From contig NZ_JBHSHD010000003.1 in the NCBI RefSeq assembly GCF_042652785.1, forward strand, positions 186,001 to 250,000: DNA of 64,000 nucleotides, given 5' to 3'. This DNA comes from Dokdonella_A ginsengisoli. Its GTDB lineage: Bacteria > Pseudomonadota > Gammaproteobacteria > Xanthomonadales > Rhodanobacteraceae. The notes beneath the pieces are model-generated. The model was not told the DNA's origin. It saw only the letters and a list, made by a program, of their open reading frames with translations, and did no database searches. This document shows positions 43,427 through 54,370 of this stretch, piece after piece (position 1 is the first letter of the stretch; each line of letters opens with the position of its first letter). Made by a program: the position numbers and the translations under genes.

Positions 43427-43904
43427 CAGGACGTCCCGTCCGCCGCCGGCGGGCCTGCGTGCGTGCGATGGGAGTGCGTCCTGTGCCCGGCGGGCGGATG
43501 GGTGTGCGCGCGCAAGAATCCTGTCCTCAGTTTCCCGCGGCCGCCGTGCGTCTTGCGCCGGGGCGTGGCGGGAGTGTCCGTATCGGCGGGGAGTGCTTTG
43601 TGAACTATTCAAAAAAACCCGAATAGCGTCACATACGCCGCTCTATCATAGCCGGGCGCGTCGATCCGGGGCGGTGTCGGCCATCCGGCGACATCGCATC
43701 GCGCGCACGGGGCAAGGGGAAGGTGATTGGCGGGACGAACGCTGCATGGGCTGGTGCGCGCCTCGCGTGCCCGGCCGGGGAAGCGGTGGGGATCGGTCAC
43801 GGCGTCTTCCGCCGCGACGCCACGCAACCGGCGAACCGCGCCGCGAATGCACACGACCGCGGCACCAGCCGCTGTCCGGTCACCGGACCGTTTGTCGATG
43901 CTGT

Positions 43905-43921
43905 CGTTTGCCGGGCAAACG
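43905..43921. promoter_or_regulatory. 17-base palindrome upstream of the surface protein gene
   Basis: CGTTTGCC-G-GGCAAACG, a perfect palindrome with 8-base arms around one base. It is 117-133 bases before the start codon, a plausible operator for an unknown regulator. Confidence 0.45.
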
Positions 43922-43984
43922 TGCCGCGCCCGGGCGAGCGCGTTCGCGCGCCTGCGCCGTCGCACGATGAAAGGGTGAGTCGTC

Positions 43985-44010
43985 GGCGACGCCGGCCTTG
44001 CGGCGTCGCC
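43985..44010 (+). promoter_or_regulatory. Leader hairpin before the surface protein gene
   Basis: A perfect 10-base GC stem (GGCGACGCCG with CGGCGTCGCC) and 6-base loop, ending 27 bases before the start codon and just before TTCCTGTTGG. In the mRNA it would sit next to the ribosome-binding site (GGGGGGAA). It could stabilise the message or limit read-through. Confidence 0.45.
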
Positions 44011-44037
44011 TTCCTGTTGGAACTTCGGGGGGAACAC

Positions 44038-47000
44038 ATGTCGGGATCGAAGAGTGCACGGCAGGGCGCGCGTTTGGCGCGTGCGGCACGCCGTGGCTGG
44101 GCCTTGTTCGCGCTGCTTCCGGCGCTCGCCTTCGGGCAGAGCGCAGACCTGCAGATCACCAAGAGCGGGCCGGTTTCGGCGAGCGGCGGCGACGCGTTCG
44201 CCTACACGCTGGTGATGGGCAACAACGGCCCGGGTGGCGCGGACCTGGCGACGTTCCAGGACACGCTTCCGCCCGGCGTCACCGACGTGGCCGCCAGCTG
44301 CACCTCGGCCACCAACGGCGCGGCGTGTCCCGCCACGCTGTCGGTCAGCAACGCGTCGGTTTCCGGCACGATCCCGACGTTTCCGAATCTGGGCGAAGTG
44401 GCGATCCAGGTCACCGGCACCTTCGCCGTCAGTGGCCCGGCCTCGCTGACCAACGTGGCCACCATCGCCGCGCCGGCCGGCGTGACCGATCCGATGCCCG
44501 CGTCCAACACCAGCACCGTCAGCACGGCGATGAGCTACGTCGCCGACCTGGTGGTCACCAAGAACCAGACTCCGGCGGACTTCGTCTCCGGCTCGCCCGT
44601 CACCTACACCGTCACCGTCGCCAACCACGGCCCGTCCTCTGCCGACGGCGCGCGTCTGTACGACTTCTTCCGCACCGGCGGCACCGGCTCCTATCTCAAC
44701 GTCGTGACGAACTTCCTCGGCTGCAGCGCGGCCGGCGGCGCGGTCTGTCCGGCGAACGCCGGCTTCGGCAACATCAGCGGTACCATCGGCGGCGCCGACC
44801 GGCCGCTGTTCAACGTGGTCGTGCCGACGCTGCCCTCCGGCGGCAGCCTGACCATCGTCTACACGATGACGCCGACCCTCGGCGCCGCGCCGTGCAGCAC
44901 GTCGGCGGGATACATCCAGAACTTCATCCACCCCACCGCGCCGAACGGCGTCGTCGACCCGGTCGATCCGGAGGCGTCGGCGTTCATGACCACGCCGGCG
45001 GCGGCGGCCTGCCCGCAGGCCGACATCGTCGTCTCCAAGAGCCAGAGTCCGAGCGAGTTCGTCTCCGGCTCGCCCGTCACCTACACCATCACGGTCGCCA
45101 ACAACGGCCCGTCCGCGGCCGACGGCGCGAACCTGCTCGACTTCTTCCGCTCGGGCGGCACCGGCTCCTACCTCAACGTCGTGACGAACTTCCTCGGCTG
45201 CACCGCGGCCGGCGGCGCGGTCTGTCCCGCCGCCGGCAGCTTCGGCAACCTCAGCGGGCCGATCGGCAGCGCGGACCGCACGCTGTTCAGCGTGGTGGTG
45301 CCGACCTTCCCCGTCGGCGGCAGCCTGACCATCGTCTACACGATGACGCCGACCCTCGGCGCGGCGCCGTGCGACACGCCGGCGGGCTATCTGCAGAACT
45401 TCATCCGCTCCACGCCGCCGCCGGGCGTCGTCGATCCCACCGTCCAGGAAGCGTCGGCGTTCATGACCACGCCGGCCGCGGCGGCCTGCCCGCAGGCCGA
45501 CCTGGTGGTCACCAAGACCCAGACTCCGACGCATTTCGTCTCCGGCGCTCCGGTCACCTACACGATGACGGTCGCCAACAACGGCCCGTCCGCGGCCGAC
45601 GGCGCGCGCCTGCTCGACTTCTTCCGTTCGGGCGGCACCGGTTCGCAGCTCGACGTGCAGACGGGCTTCGTCGGCTGCACCGCGGCAGGCGGCGCCGTCT
45701 GCCCCGCCGCCGCGAGCTTCGGCAACATCAGCGGCGTCCTCGGGCCGAGCGATCGCACGCTCTTCAGCGTGCTGGTCCCGACCCTGCCCGTCGGCGGCAG
45801 CCTGACCATCGTCTACACGATGACGCCCACGCTCGGCGGCTCGCCGTGCACGCCGTCGGGATACCTGCAGAACTTCCTGCGCTCCACGCCGCCTGCCGGC
45901 ACCACCGATCCGGTGGACCAGGAGGCCTCGGCCTTCATGGGCTTCTCCTGCGCCGACGTCTCGGTGAACAAGTCGGTGACCCCGGTGGCGACGACGAGCG
46001 GGAACCTCGTCACCTACACCGTGGACGTGGCCAACTCGGGCCCGGCGGACACCACCGACATCGCGTTCTCCGATCCGCTGCCGGGCGGATTCGTCTACGC
46101 GAGCGCCGACTGCACGGTGCTCACCGCGCCGGCCGCGTGCGGCGCGGTCGGCTACGACGGCGGCACGCACACCGTCAGCAGCACGATTGCGTCGCTGGGC
46201 AACGGCGGCGCCGTGCGCCTGCGCATCACCGGCACCGCCGGCAGCATTCCGGGCACCTATCCGAACATCGCCCAGGCCACGGTCAACGCCGACACGATCG
46301 ATCCGGCGACCTCGTCGAACAGCAGCCAGGTCAACCTGCAGATCTCCAACACCAGCTCGCCGCTGACCGTCGTCAAGACCATCGCGGGCGCGCCCGCCGG
46401 CGGCCTGCCGGCGGCGCTGACCTTCACCGGCACCGTCACCTGCGGCACGCAGCCGCCGCAGAACTGGTCGGCGACCGTCGCCGCCGGCGCCGTCAGCGGC
46501 AGCAGCGGTGCCCTGACCTTCTTCGACGGCGACACCTGCCACGTGACCGAGGACGCGCCGCCGGCCGCACCGGTCGACTACGCCTGGTCCGGCGCGCCGG
46601 TCGTCGATCCCGATCCGACACCAGCGCTCGGCCCGGCGACGCCGATGACGGTGAACGTGCGCAACACGCTGGTCGGCGATCCCGGAACGCTGACCATCAC
46701 GAAGAACGTCAGCGGCGGCCCGGCGGGCGGCGCGTCCGGCAGCTTCACCTTCGCCGTCAGCTGCACGCCGAGCAACACCGCGATTGCGAACCAGACCGTC
46801 ACCCTGGGCGGCGCCAGCAGCGGCAGCGTCACCGTCGCCGGCATCCCGGCGGGCGACACCTGCACGGTGGCCGAGCAGGCGCCGCTGCCCGCGCCGCCCG
46901 CCGGTTACAGCTACGGCCCGCTGCCGGCGCCCGCGACGACGGCGGCGATGACGCCGGCCGGAGCGATCGCCGCGGTCGTCACCAACACGCTGACTGCGGA

Positions 47001-49029
47001 TCCGGGCACGATCCGCATCGGCAAGGTGCTGAGCCTGCCCGCCGGCGTCACCGGTCCGTTCGATTTCCAGTTCGTCGCGACCTGCGACCGGCCCGTCGCC
47101 GGCAGCCATTTCAGCGCCACGCTGGGCAACTTCCCGGGCAACGCCAGCGTCGACATCGCCGGCATCCCTGCCGGCGCCACCTGCACGGTGGCCGAGACCC
47201 TGCCCGCGCCGCCGGCCGGCTACGGCTGGGCCGAACCCGTCGTGAGCCCGTTGAACCCGGCCGGTCCGATGCCGGCCGGCGGCGTGCAGAACGCGACGGC
47301 GACCAACGGCCTGCGCAGCGGCTCGCTGACGCTGAGCAAGACCGTGACCGGCGAAACCGCCGGCTACGTCGCCGGCTCGACCTTCGCGCTGACCGTGGAC
47401 TGCCGCATCGGCAACTTCTCCGAACCGGGCTTTCCGGACACGCGCCTTCTGACAGACGGCGGGAGCTTCAGCTATCCCAACGTCGCCCCCGGCGCCACGT
47501 GCAGCGTCACCGAGGGCGTCCTGCCGGCGACCGGCGGGCCGCAGTTCGCGTACCAGTCGCCGCTGCTGCCGGCCGCCGTCGTCATCGCCGACGGCACGCC
47601 GGCGAGCCTGGACGTGCGCAACCCGATCGCGCTGGTGACCGGCGCGCTGACGGTCAACAAGATCGTGGTCGGGCAGATCGACGGCTACGTGCCCGGCAGC
47701 ACCTTCCCGATCACCACCGACTGCCGCATCGGCGGCGTCTCGCAGGCGGGCTTCCCCGATACGCGCAACCTCGCCGACGGCCAGAGCCACACCTACGCCG
47801 GCGTGCCCGCCGGCGCCGCCTGCAGCGCGACGGAAGACAGCGTGCCGGCCACCAGCGGCGTGCAGTACGCCTACGATGCGGCGGTGATCAACGGCCCGGT
47901 CGAGATCGTCGCCAACGCCAGCAGCAGCCTGACCGTGCAGAATCCGATCCGCCTGCTGACCGGCAGCGTGACGCTGAGCAAGACCGTCAGCGGCGCCACC
48001 GTCGGCTATCTGGCCGGCAGCACCTTCCCGATCCGGCTGGCCTGCACCGACCCGAGCGGCACGCCCATCACGCCGGCCGCCGCCAACCTCGTCGACGGCG
48101 GCAGCCGGACCTTCGCCGGCCTGCCGAACGGAAGCCGGTGCAGCGCCAGCGAAGGCGGCCTGCCCGGAACGAGCGGCGGCCAGTACGTCTACGCGACGCC
48201 GCTGATCGGCCCGGACGTGAGCGTGGCGACCGATGCCGACCGCGGCATCGCGGTGACCAATCCGATCGAACTGCTCACCGGCCGCCTGACCGTCACCAAG
48301 ACCGTGACGGGCGGCCCGGCCGGCTACGCCGGCCGCTTCCCGATCCGCGTAGCATGCACGATCGACGGCGCCGTGGTGGGCGGCATCCTGCCGGCCGATA
48401 CGCAGAACGTCGACGCCGGCCAGGATGCCCCGGGCAGCGCGACGTTCGACAACATCCCGCGCGGGGCGACATGCACGGTCGCCGAAGGTGCGCTGCCTGC
48501 GCCGCCGGCGAACCACGTGTGGGCGACGCCGCAGATCGCCCAGCCGGCAACCATCGGCGCCGTGACCGCCGGCGCGAGCGTGGCCAACCGGCTGACCCGT
48601 ATCGACGCGCCGTTCTTCCTGCGCAAGACCGTCGCCGGCGGTCCGGCCGCCGGCGTCAGCGGCCGCTTCTCGTTCGACGTCGACTGCGGCGAGGCCGGCC
48701 GTTTCGTCCATACCGTCGCGCTGAACGGCGCGGCGAGCGGCAGCGTGCGGATCGACGATCTGCCCGCCGGCGCCGTCTGCACCTTCCGCGAAGCGGCCGG
48801 CCTGCCCGCCGCCCCGCCCGGCTTCGCCTGGACCGCGCCGCCGCCGGCGCAGACGGTGACGATCGACGGACGCGACGTCGGCTTCATCAATACGCTGGAA
48901 GCGTCCGGCGAAGGAGCGCCCGAGGTCAGGCCGGTACCACTGGATCCGCGCACGATGCTGCTCGGCATCGCGCTCGGCGTGCTTGGCCTCACCTGGGTGC
49001 ACCGGCGCAGGAGCGCGGCGCGGCGCTAG
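44038..49029 (+). CDS. Giant surface protein with tandem DUF11-like and DUF5979-like domains
   Basis: A 1663-residue exported protein. After a signal peptide (to about residue 33, ending ALAFGQS) comes one DUF11-like domain, then three nearly identical ~155-residue DUF11-like repeats (169-327, 328-486, 487-638), each with SGxPVTYTxTVAN and DFFRxGGTGS motifs. A further DUF11-like domain follows (about 639-770), and then eight ~100-residue DUF5979-like units marked by L-T-x-x-K-x-V-x-G (about 775-1590). The last 30 residues form PLDPRT, one membrane helix (MLLGIALGVLGLTWV) and an Arg-rich end, like CTERM sorting tails. This suggests a long, stalk-like adhesin or matrix protein anchored in the membrane. 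Confidence 0.85.
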   Translation: MSGSKSARQGARLARAARRGWALFALLPALAFGQSADLQITKSGPVSASGGDAFAYTLVMGNNGPGGADLATFQDTLPPGVTDVAASCTSATNGAACPATLSVSNASVSGTIPTFPNLGEVAIQVTGTFAVSGPASLTNVATIAAPAGVTDPMPASNTSTVSTAMSYVADLVVTKNQTPADFVSGSPVTYTVTVANHGPSSADGARLYDFFRTGGTGSYLNVVTNFLGCSAAGGAVCPANAGFGNISGTIGGADRPLFNVVVPTLPSGGSLTIVYTMTPTLGAAPCSTSAGYIQNFIHPTAPNGVVDPVDPEASAFMTTPAAAACPQADIVVSKSQSPSEFVSGSPVTYTITVANNGPSAADGANLLDFFRSGGTGSYLNVVTNFLGCTAAGGAVCPAAGSFGNLSGPIGSADRTLFSVVVPTFPVGGSLTIVYTMTPTLGAAPCDTPAGYLQNFIRSTPPPGVVDPTVQEASAFMTTPAAAACPQADLVVTKTQTPTHFVSGAPVTYTMTVANNGPSAADGARLLDFFRSGGTGSQLDVQTGFVGCTAAGGAVCPAAASFGNISGVLGPSDRTLFSVLVPTLPVGGSLTIVYTMTPTLGGSPCTPSGYLQNFLRSTPPAGTTDPVDQEASAFMGFSCADVSVNKSVTPVATTSGNLVTYTVDVANSGPADTTDIAFSDPLPGGFVYASADCTVLTAPAACGAVGYDGGTHTVSSTIASLGNGGAVRLRITGTAGSIPGTYPNIAQATVNADTIDPATSSNSSQVNLQISNTSSPLTVVKTIAGAPAGGLPAALTFTGTVTCGTQPPQNWSATVAAGAVSGSSGALTFFDGDTCHVTEDAPPAAPVDYAWSGAPVVDPDPTPALGPATPMTVNVRNTLVGDPGTLTITKNVSGGPAGGASGSFTFAVSCTPSNTAIANQTVTLGGASSGSVTVAGIPAGDTCTVAEQAPLPAPPAGYSYGPLPAPATTAAMTPAGAIAAVVTNTLTADPGTIRIGKVLSLPAGVTGPFDFQFVATCDRPVAGSHFSATLGNFPGNASVDIAGIPAGATCTVAETLPAPPAGYGWAEPVVSPLNPAGPMPAGGVQNATATNGLRSGSLTLSKTVTGETAGYVAGSTFALTVDCRIGNFSEPGFPDTRLLTDGGSFSYPNVAPGATCSVTEGVLPATGGPQFAYQSPLLPAAVVIADGTPASLDVRNPIALVTGALTVNKIVVGQIDGYVPGSTFPITTDCRIGGVSQAGFPDTRNLADGQSHTYAGVPAGAACSATEDSVPATSGVQYAYDAAVINGPVEIVANASSSLTVQNPIRLLTGSVTLSKTVSGATVGYLAGSTFPIRLACTDPSGTPITPAAANLVDGGSRTFAGLPNGSRCSASEGGLPGTSGGQYVYATPLIGPDVSVATDADRGIAVTNPIELLTGRLTVTKTVTGGPAGYAGRFPIRVACTIDGAVVGGILPADTQNVDAGQDAPGSATFDNIPRGATCTVAEGALPAPPANHVWATPQIAQPATIGAVTAGASVANRLTRIDAPFFLRKTVAGGPAAGVSGRFSFDVDCGEAGRFVHTVALNGAASGSVRIDDLPAGAVCTFREAAGLPAAPPGFAWTAPPPAQTVTIDGRDVGFINTLEASGEGAPEVRPVPLDPRTMLLGIALGVLGLTWVHRRRSAARR
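44542..45951 (+). repeat. Three tandem ~477-base coding repeats
   Basis: Units 44542-45018, 45019-45495 (477 bases each) and 45496-45951 (456 bases) share long identical stretches at DNA level, for example the bases coding VSGSPVTYT and SLTIVYTMTPTLG. Such similarity suggests recent duplication or gene conversion, and copy number could vary by recombination. Confidence 0.85.
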
Positions 49030-49047
49030 GCGCGGCGCGCCCGGCAC

Positions 49048-49085
49048 GCCTCGATCGGGCGACGCAGGCCGCGCCCGATCGAGGC
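49048..49085. terminator. Convergent hairpin between the surface protein and DUF2987 genes
   Basis: A perfect 14-base stem (49048-49061 with 49072-49085) and 10-base loop in the 69-base gap between convergent genes. No U-tract on either side, so it is a terminator-like 3' structure for both. Confidence 0.55.
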
Positions 49086-49098
49086 CGCGGTGCCGGGG

Positions 49099-49761
49099 TC
49101 AGTCGTCGACGTAGGGAAGGATGCGCAGCGGCCGGCGCGAGAATTTCAGCACCGGCCGCTCCGACTCGACGACCATGTCGCGCGTGACGAGGACGCGGCC
49201 GTCGGCATCGCTCTGCAGCAGCCGCTCGCTCCGCCCGGCCAGCGTGACCGACGCGGTGTCGCCGGGCGCGAAACGGATCTCCACGCCGCGCGGCTTGGCG
49301 TCCTGCGCGCTGCCGCCCGGCGTCCTGGCGAACAGTTCCTCGGCCTGGCGCAGGCCGGCATCGACCTCGCTCCACGGCATCTCCAGCGCATCGGGCACGC
49401 GCAGCGCGGCGTGCACGGTCAGCATCAGCGAGCCCTTCGGCTGGTTGGTCTCGACCGGCGGGTTCTCGGCCTGCAGCGCCTCGTCGGCCGGGAAATCCAC
49501 CGCGCCGTCGGCCGCCACCGGCACGGCGATCGCGCCGCGCCTGGCGCGGATCGTGATGTGGATGTCCTGCGCGCGCACGTCCGGCGACTTGCTCTGCACG
49601 CGCTCGACGGCGATCAGCCGGTCATAGGCGCGGATCGAACGCGCCGGCGCCAGCACCTGGTAGAGCGCCAGGTACGGCGTCGCGCTGACGGCCGCACCGT
49701 CGGCCGCGGCCGCGGCTGCCAGCGGCGTCAGCAGGGCGAGCAGCGCGAGCGACTTGGACAT
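49099..49761 (-). CDS. DUF2987-like periplasmic protein
   Basis: A 220-residue exported protein with signal peptide MSKSLALLALLTPLAAAAAA. The mature part resembles DUF2987: an RLIAVERVQSKSPDV strand, then DIHITIRARRGAIAVPVAADG and the conserved NQPKGSLML. The function of the family is unknown. It converges on the giant surface protein gene and is followed upstream by a small DUF2007 gene on the same strand. Confidence 0.65.
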   Translation of the reverse strand: MSKSLALLALLTPLAAAAAADGAAVSATPYLALYQVLAPARSIRAYDRLIAVERVQSKSPDVRAQDIHITIRARRGAIAVPVAADGAVDFPADEALQAENPPVETNQPKGSLMLTVHAALRVPDALEMPWSEVDAGLRQAEELFARTPGGSAQDAKPRGVEIRFAPGDTASVTLAGRSERLLQSDADGRVLVTRDMVVESERPVLKFSRRPLRILPYVDD

Positions 49762-49822
49762 GACCGGGATCCGGCTTCCTGGCGGGATGCGCGAGCCTAG
49801 CAGATCGGCCCGGCGCGCCGGG

Positions 49823-50086
49823 TCAGGCCGGCACCACGCCGTCGCCGAACTCCTGCGCGTCGGCGCGGCGCTGGCGCAGGTCGGCGTCGATCGCCTGCGC
49901 CACCGGCGCGGCGCGCTCGACGTCGACGTCGGCGACCATCACCGAGACGAGATCGCGCGCCGGCAGCTCGCCGATCGCGCCGATCAGGAACTCGCCGCTG
50001 ACGAAGGCGACGATGCCCTCGCCGGCCAGCGCCGCCTTGACCAGATTGGCGTCGACGATGTTCTCGGCCCGATAGACGATCTTCAT
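49823..50086 (-). CDS. DUF2007 small protein
   Basis: An 87-residue cytoplasmic protein, MKIVYRAENIVDANLVKAAL, of the DUF2007 (putative signal-transducing) family: a ferredoxin-like fold with an N-terminal strand-helix for residue pairs E-N-I-x-x-A and a later LVSVMVADVDVERA strand. The role is unknown. It lies 61 bases upstream of the DUF2987 gene on the same strand. Confidence 0.75.
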   Translation of the reverse strand: MKIVYRAENIVDANLVKAALAGEGIVAFVSGEFLIGAIGELPARDLVSVMVADVDVERAAPVAQAIDADLRQRRADAQEFGDGVVPA

Positions 50087-50352
50087 GCCTGCGGATTCTC
50101 CTCGCCGCGGACGGCGGAAATCTTGGCGCGCCCTTCACGCCGGAATTGCCAAGCTCGACGCGCCGGACCGCCGTGGATTCCACCACCGGAAAAGCAAATG
50201 GAAAATGAGCACAATGTGAGCTTGTGTATCGTCGCCGCGCGGCGCACCGTGCCGCGCGACGGCGCCGCTATGATGCGCCGCCCGCGAAACGCGTGCATGC
50301 TTTCCGCTGCCGCGTGTCCGCGCACACGAACTCCCGCCGCTCCCGACTCCGC

Positions 50353-50661
50353 ATGATCTCGCACCTGACCGACGACCCGCTGGCCGAACGCATCCGCGAA
50401 TGCGTGCTGGAGCTGCTGCGCGAGCGCGGCCCCGGCCACAGCATCTGCCCGAGCGAGGCGGCGCGCGCGCTGGCCGTGCGCGTGGGCGGCCGCTGGCAGG
50501 ACCTGATGCGCCCGGTGCGCGCGGTGGCGGTCTCGCTGGCCCAGGCCGGCATCATCGAGGCGATCCAGAACGAGATCGCGGTCGACCTGCGCGACGTGCG
50601 CGGCCCGGTCCGCCTGCGCCTGCGCCACCTGCCCGGACGCCGCACGCACTACGCTGCCTGA
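50353..50661 (+). CDS. DUF3253 protein
   Basis: A 102-residue protein that looks like a small winged-helix domain of the DUF3253 family: CPSEAARALAVRVGGRWQDLM, then RAVAVSLAQAGIIEAIQNE and the end RGPVRLRLRH. The conserved pattern is C-P-S-E-x-A-R-x-L with a later R-G-P-x-R-L-R. Function unknown; DNA binding is possible but unproven. The start at 50353 was chosen because the conserved region begins there. It lies 106 bases before glnS. Confidence 0.75.
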   Translation: MISHLTDDPLAERIRECVLELLRERGPGHSICPSEAARALAVRVGGRWQDLMRPVRAVAVSLAQAGIIEAIQNEIAVDLRDVRGPVRLRLRHLPGRRTHYAA

Positions 50662-50767
50662 GCGCGCGGCCCGGCGGCCGCGCCCGGTTCGTTCGCTTTC
50701 GCGCCGCGCACGGCTACACTTGGCGACTTTCCCTCGCCTCCGGATGCCGCCAACGCGGCGCTTGCGC

Positions 50768-52507
<1,740 letters not shown>

Positions 52508-52539
52508 TGGCGTAGCGCGGGCTTGCCTCACCCGCGCCT

Positions 52540-52576
52540 GCGGTTGACTCTACCCGCGAGCGGGAGAGTCAACCGC
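52540..52576 (+). terminator. Hairpin after glnS (degenerate family A palindrome)
   Basis: A 17-base stem with a single bulged A (52540-52557 with 52560-52576) and a 2-base loop, 33 bases after the glnS stop. The core (CCCGC-GA-GCGGG with flanking CTCT/AGAG) is that of family A, but the stem extends further. No U-tract follows. Confidence 0.55.
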
Positions 52577-52608
52577 GCGGCTTCCGCTGCCTTGCGCCGG
52601 CAGGAAAT

Positions 52609-52674
52609 TCGTCGCTTCCGCACCCGAGTCTCGTTGCTTCCGCAACCCAGTCTCGTTGCTTCCGCACCCGAATG
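52609..52674. repeat. Three tandem 22-base repeats
   Basis: Three head-to-tail copies of a 22-base unit (52609-52630, 52631-52652, 52653-52674), each around the core GCTTCCGCA, lie between glnS and the SDR gene. Copies differ at a few positions. They are followed at once by a family B palindrome. Confidence 0.7.
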
Positions 52675-52684
52675 ACGTCGTCAT

Positions 52685-52700
52685 CCCCGCGAACGCGGGG
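52685..52700. repeat. Dispersed palindrome, family B
   Basis: CCCCGCG-AA-CGCGGGG, flanked by GTCAT on the left and ATCCA on the right. The same flanks and core, with G replacing C, recur at 54482. It lies between the convergent glnS and SDR genes. Confidence 0.75.
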
Positions 52701-52726
52701 ATCCATCCTGATTTCCGACAGGCCCA

Positions 52727-53572
52727 TCAAGAGCGCCGGTAGCTCGCGGCGACCTCGTCGGGAATGAAGAAGTCCAGCGCCGGCTTCGCTCCGGAAACCG
52801 GCGCGTAGATCGAAAAATCCGTGACGCCTTCGGCGCGCAGCACTTCCTCGTCGATGAAGAAGCGGCCAGTGACCTCGCGCGCCGGCCTGGTGACGATCGC
52901 ATACGCCGCATCGGCCATGATCGCCGGGCTGCGGCTGGCGTCGGCCAGCTGCGGAATCTTGTTGCGCACCGCCGCGGTGTCGATCGTGGTCAGCGGCCAC
53001 AGCGAGTTGACCGCGACGCCGCGGCCGCGGAACTCCTCGGCGTGGCCGAGCGTGCACAGGCTCATGCCGAACTTGGCGATGGTGTAGGCGACGTGCGGGG
53101 CGAACCATTTCGCCTGCAGGTCGAGCGGCGGCGACAGGGTCAGCACGTGCGGATTAGCCGCGCGCTCCAGATGCGGCAGCGCCGCGCGCGTGCACAGGAA
53201 GGTGCCGCGCGCGTTGATCGACTGCATCAGGTCGTAGCGCTTCATCTCGGTCGAAGGCGTGTCGGTCAGCGAGATCGCGCTGGCGTTGTTGACCAGCACG
53301 TCGATGCCGCCGAAGCGCTCGACGGTGCGCGCGACGGCGTCCTCGACCGCGGCCTCGTCGCGCACGTCGACGACCAGCGGCAGCGCCTTTCCGCCGGCCT
53401 GCTCGATCGCCGCCGCCGCGGTGTGGATGGTGCCCTCCAGCTTGGGATGCGGCTCGGCCGTCTTCGCCGCGATGGCGACGTTGGCGCCGTCGCGCGCCGC
53501 GCGCAGCGCGATGGCCAGGCCAATGCCGCGGCTGGCGCCGGTGATGAAAAGCGTCTTGCCTTGCAGGGTCAT
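52727..53572 (-). CDS. Short-chain dehydrogenase, HSDL2-like
   Basis: A 281-residue SDR. The NAD(P)-binding TGASRGIG is at 11-18, NNAS at 95-98, and the active-site Tyr163 and Lys167 in YTIAK, with Ser147 as the third member. The C-terminal part (FFIDEEVLRAEGVTDFSIY) is typical of the HSDL2-like subfamily, found in peroxisomes of eukaryotes and linked to fatty acid metabolism; bacterial substrates are unknown. It lacks the SCP2 domain of animal HSDL2. Confidence 0.88.
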   Translation of the reverse strand: MTLQGKTLFITGASRGIGLAIALRAARDGANVAIAAKTAEPHPKLEGTIHTAAAAIEQAGGKALPLVVDVRDEAAVEDAVARTVERFGGIDVLVNNASAISLTDTPSTEMKRYDLMQSINARGTFLCTRAALPHLERAANPHVLTLSPPLDLQAKWFAPHVAYTIAKFGMSLCTLGHAEEFRGRGVAVNSLWPLTTIDTAAVRNKIPQLADASRSPAIMADAAYAIVTRPAREVTGRFFIDEEVLRAEGVTDFSIYAPVSGAKPALDFFIPDEVAASYRRS

Positions 53573-53707
53573 GGGAGGGTTCCGGGCCGCGTGGAAGACG
53601 CCAGTCTACCCTCGCCAGCCGCTCCGTCGCCGGCTTGAAGCCGCCGCCCGCGGCCGCATCTTCCCCGCTCCGGCGCGGTCCTGCGCCGTACAGGAAAGCC
53701 CCGCGCC

Positions 53708-54364
53708 ATGTCCGCCACGCCGATCCGCATCGATTTCGTTTCCGACGTCGTCTGCCCGTGGTGCGCGATCGGATTGAGCGCGCTGGAACAGGCCATCGCG
53801 CGCGTCGGCGACGACGCGCAGGTCGAACTGCACTTCCAGCCGTTCGAGCTGAATCCGCAGATGGCGGCCGAAGGCGAGGACACCGAAGAGCACCTCGCGC
53901 GCAAGTACGGCATCGGCGCGGAGCAGATCGCGCAGAACCGCGAGGCGATCCGCGCGCGCGGCGCCGCGCTCGGCTTCACCTTCAACGCGCGCCAGCGCAT
54001 CCACAACACCTTCGACGCGCACCGCCTGCTGCACTGGGCCGCGCTCGAAGGCGACGGGCGCGAGAGCGCGCTCAAGCACGCGCTGCTGCGCGCCTACTTC
54101 ACCGACGGCGAGGACGTCTCCTCGCACGAAGTCCTGGCACGGCTGGCGGCGCAGGCCGGGCTCGACGCGGAACGCGCGCGGCGCGTGCTCGACTCCGGCG
54201 AATACGCCGACGAGGTGCGCGCGCAGGAACGCTACTTCCTCGAACGCGGCATCCACAGCGTGCCGTCGATCATCTTCGACCAGCGCCACCTGATCTCCGG
54301 CGGCCAGCCGGTCGAGGTGTTCGAACAGGCCCTGCGCCAGCTCGCCGCGGCGAAGAAGGCGTGA
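53708..54364 (+). CDS. DsbA-family oxidoreductase, FrnE-like
   Basis: A 218-residue thioredoxin-fold protein of the FrnE/DSBA type with the redox motif CPWC (16-19) in FVSDVVCPWCAIG, and the cis-Pro loop near HSVPSIIFD. It has no signal peptide, so it acts in the cytoplasm. FrnE-like proteins act as disulfide isomerases or in polyketide-related steps; a stress role has been shown in Deinococcus. It is divergent from the SDR gene. Confidence 0.88.
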   Translation: MSATPIRIDFVSDVVCPWCAIGLSALEQAIARVGDDAQVELHFQPFELNPQMAAEGEDTEEHLARKYGIGAEQIAQNREAIRARGAALGFTFNARQRIHNTFDAHRLLHWAALEGDGRESALKHALLRAYFTDGEDVSSHEVLARLAAQAGLDAERARRVLDSGEYADEVRAQERYFLERGIHSVPSIIFDQRHLISGGQPVEVFEQALRQLAAAKKA

Positions 54365-54370
54365 GCTTGG

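Larger units (their letters stand above)
43427..44037. other. 611-base non-coding region with dyads
   Basis: I find no convincing gene here. Structure seen: a weak dyad CTATTC, 10 bases, GAATAG at 43605-43626 spanning an A7 run; a possible -10-like TATCAT at 43643; a 17-base palindrome at 43905-43921; and a strong leader hairpin at 43985-44010. It separates the EamA gene from the divergent giant surface protein gene. Confidence 0.55.

Noticed and set aside
43605..43626. CTATTC/GAATAG dyad as a terminator or operator
   Set aside because: Arms are only 6 bases with a 10-base spacer, and it is far from both start codons. Noted in the gap entry but not called.
43609..49047. Very long minus-strand open frame opposite the giant surface protein
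   Set aside because: High GC makes long antisense frames common. The translation is Arg/Ala/Gly-rich with no domains, while the plus frame has a signal peptide and repeated domains.
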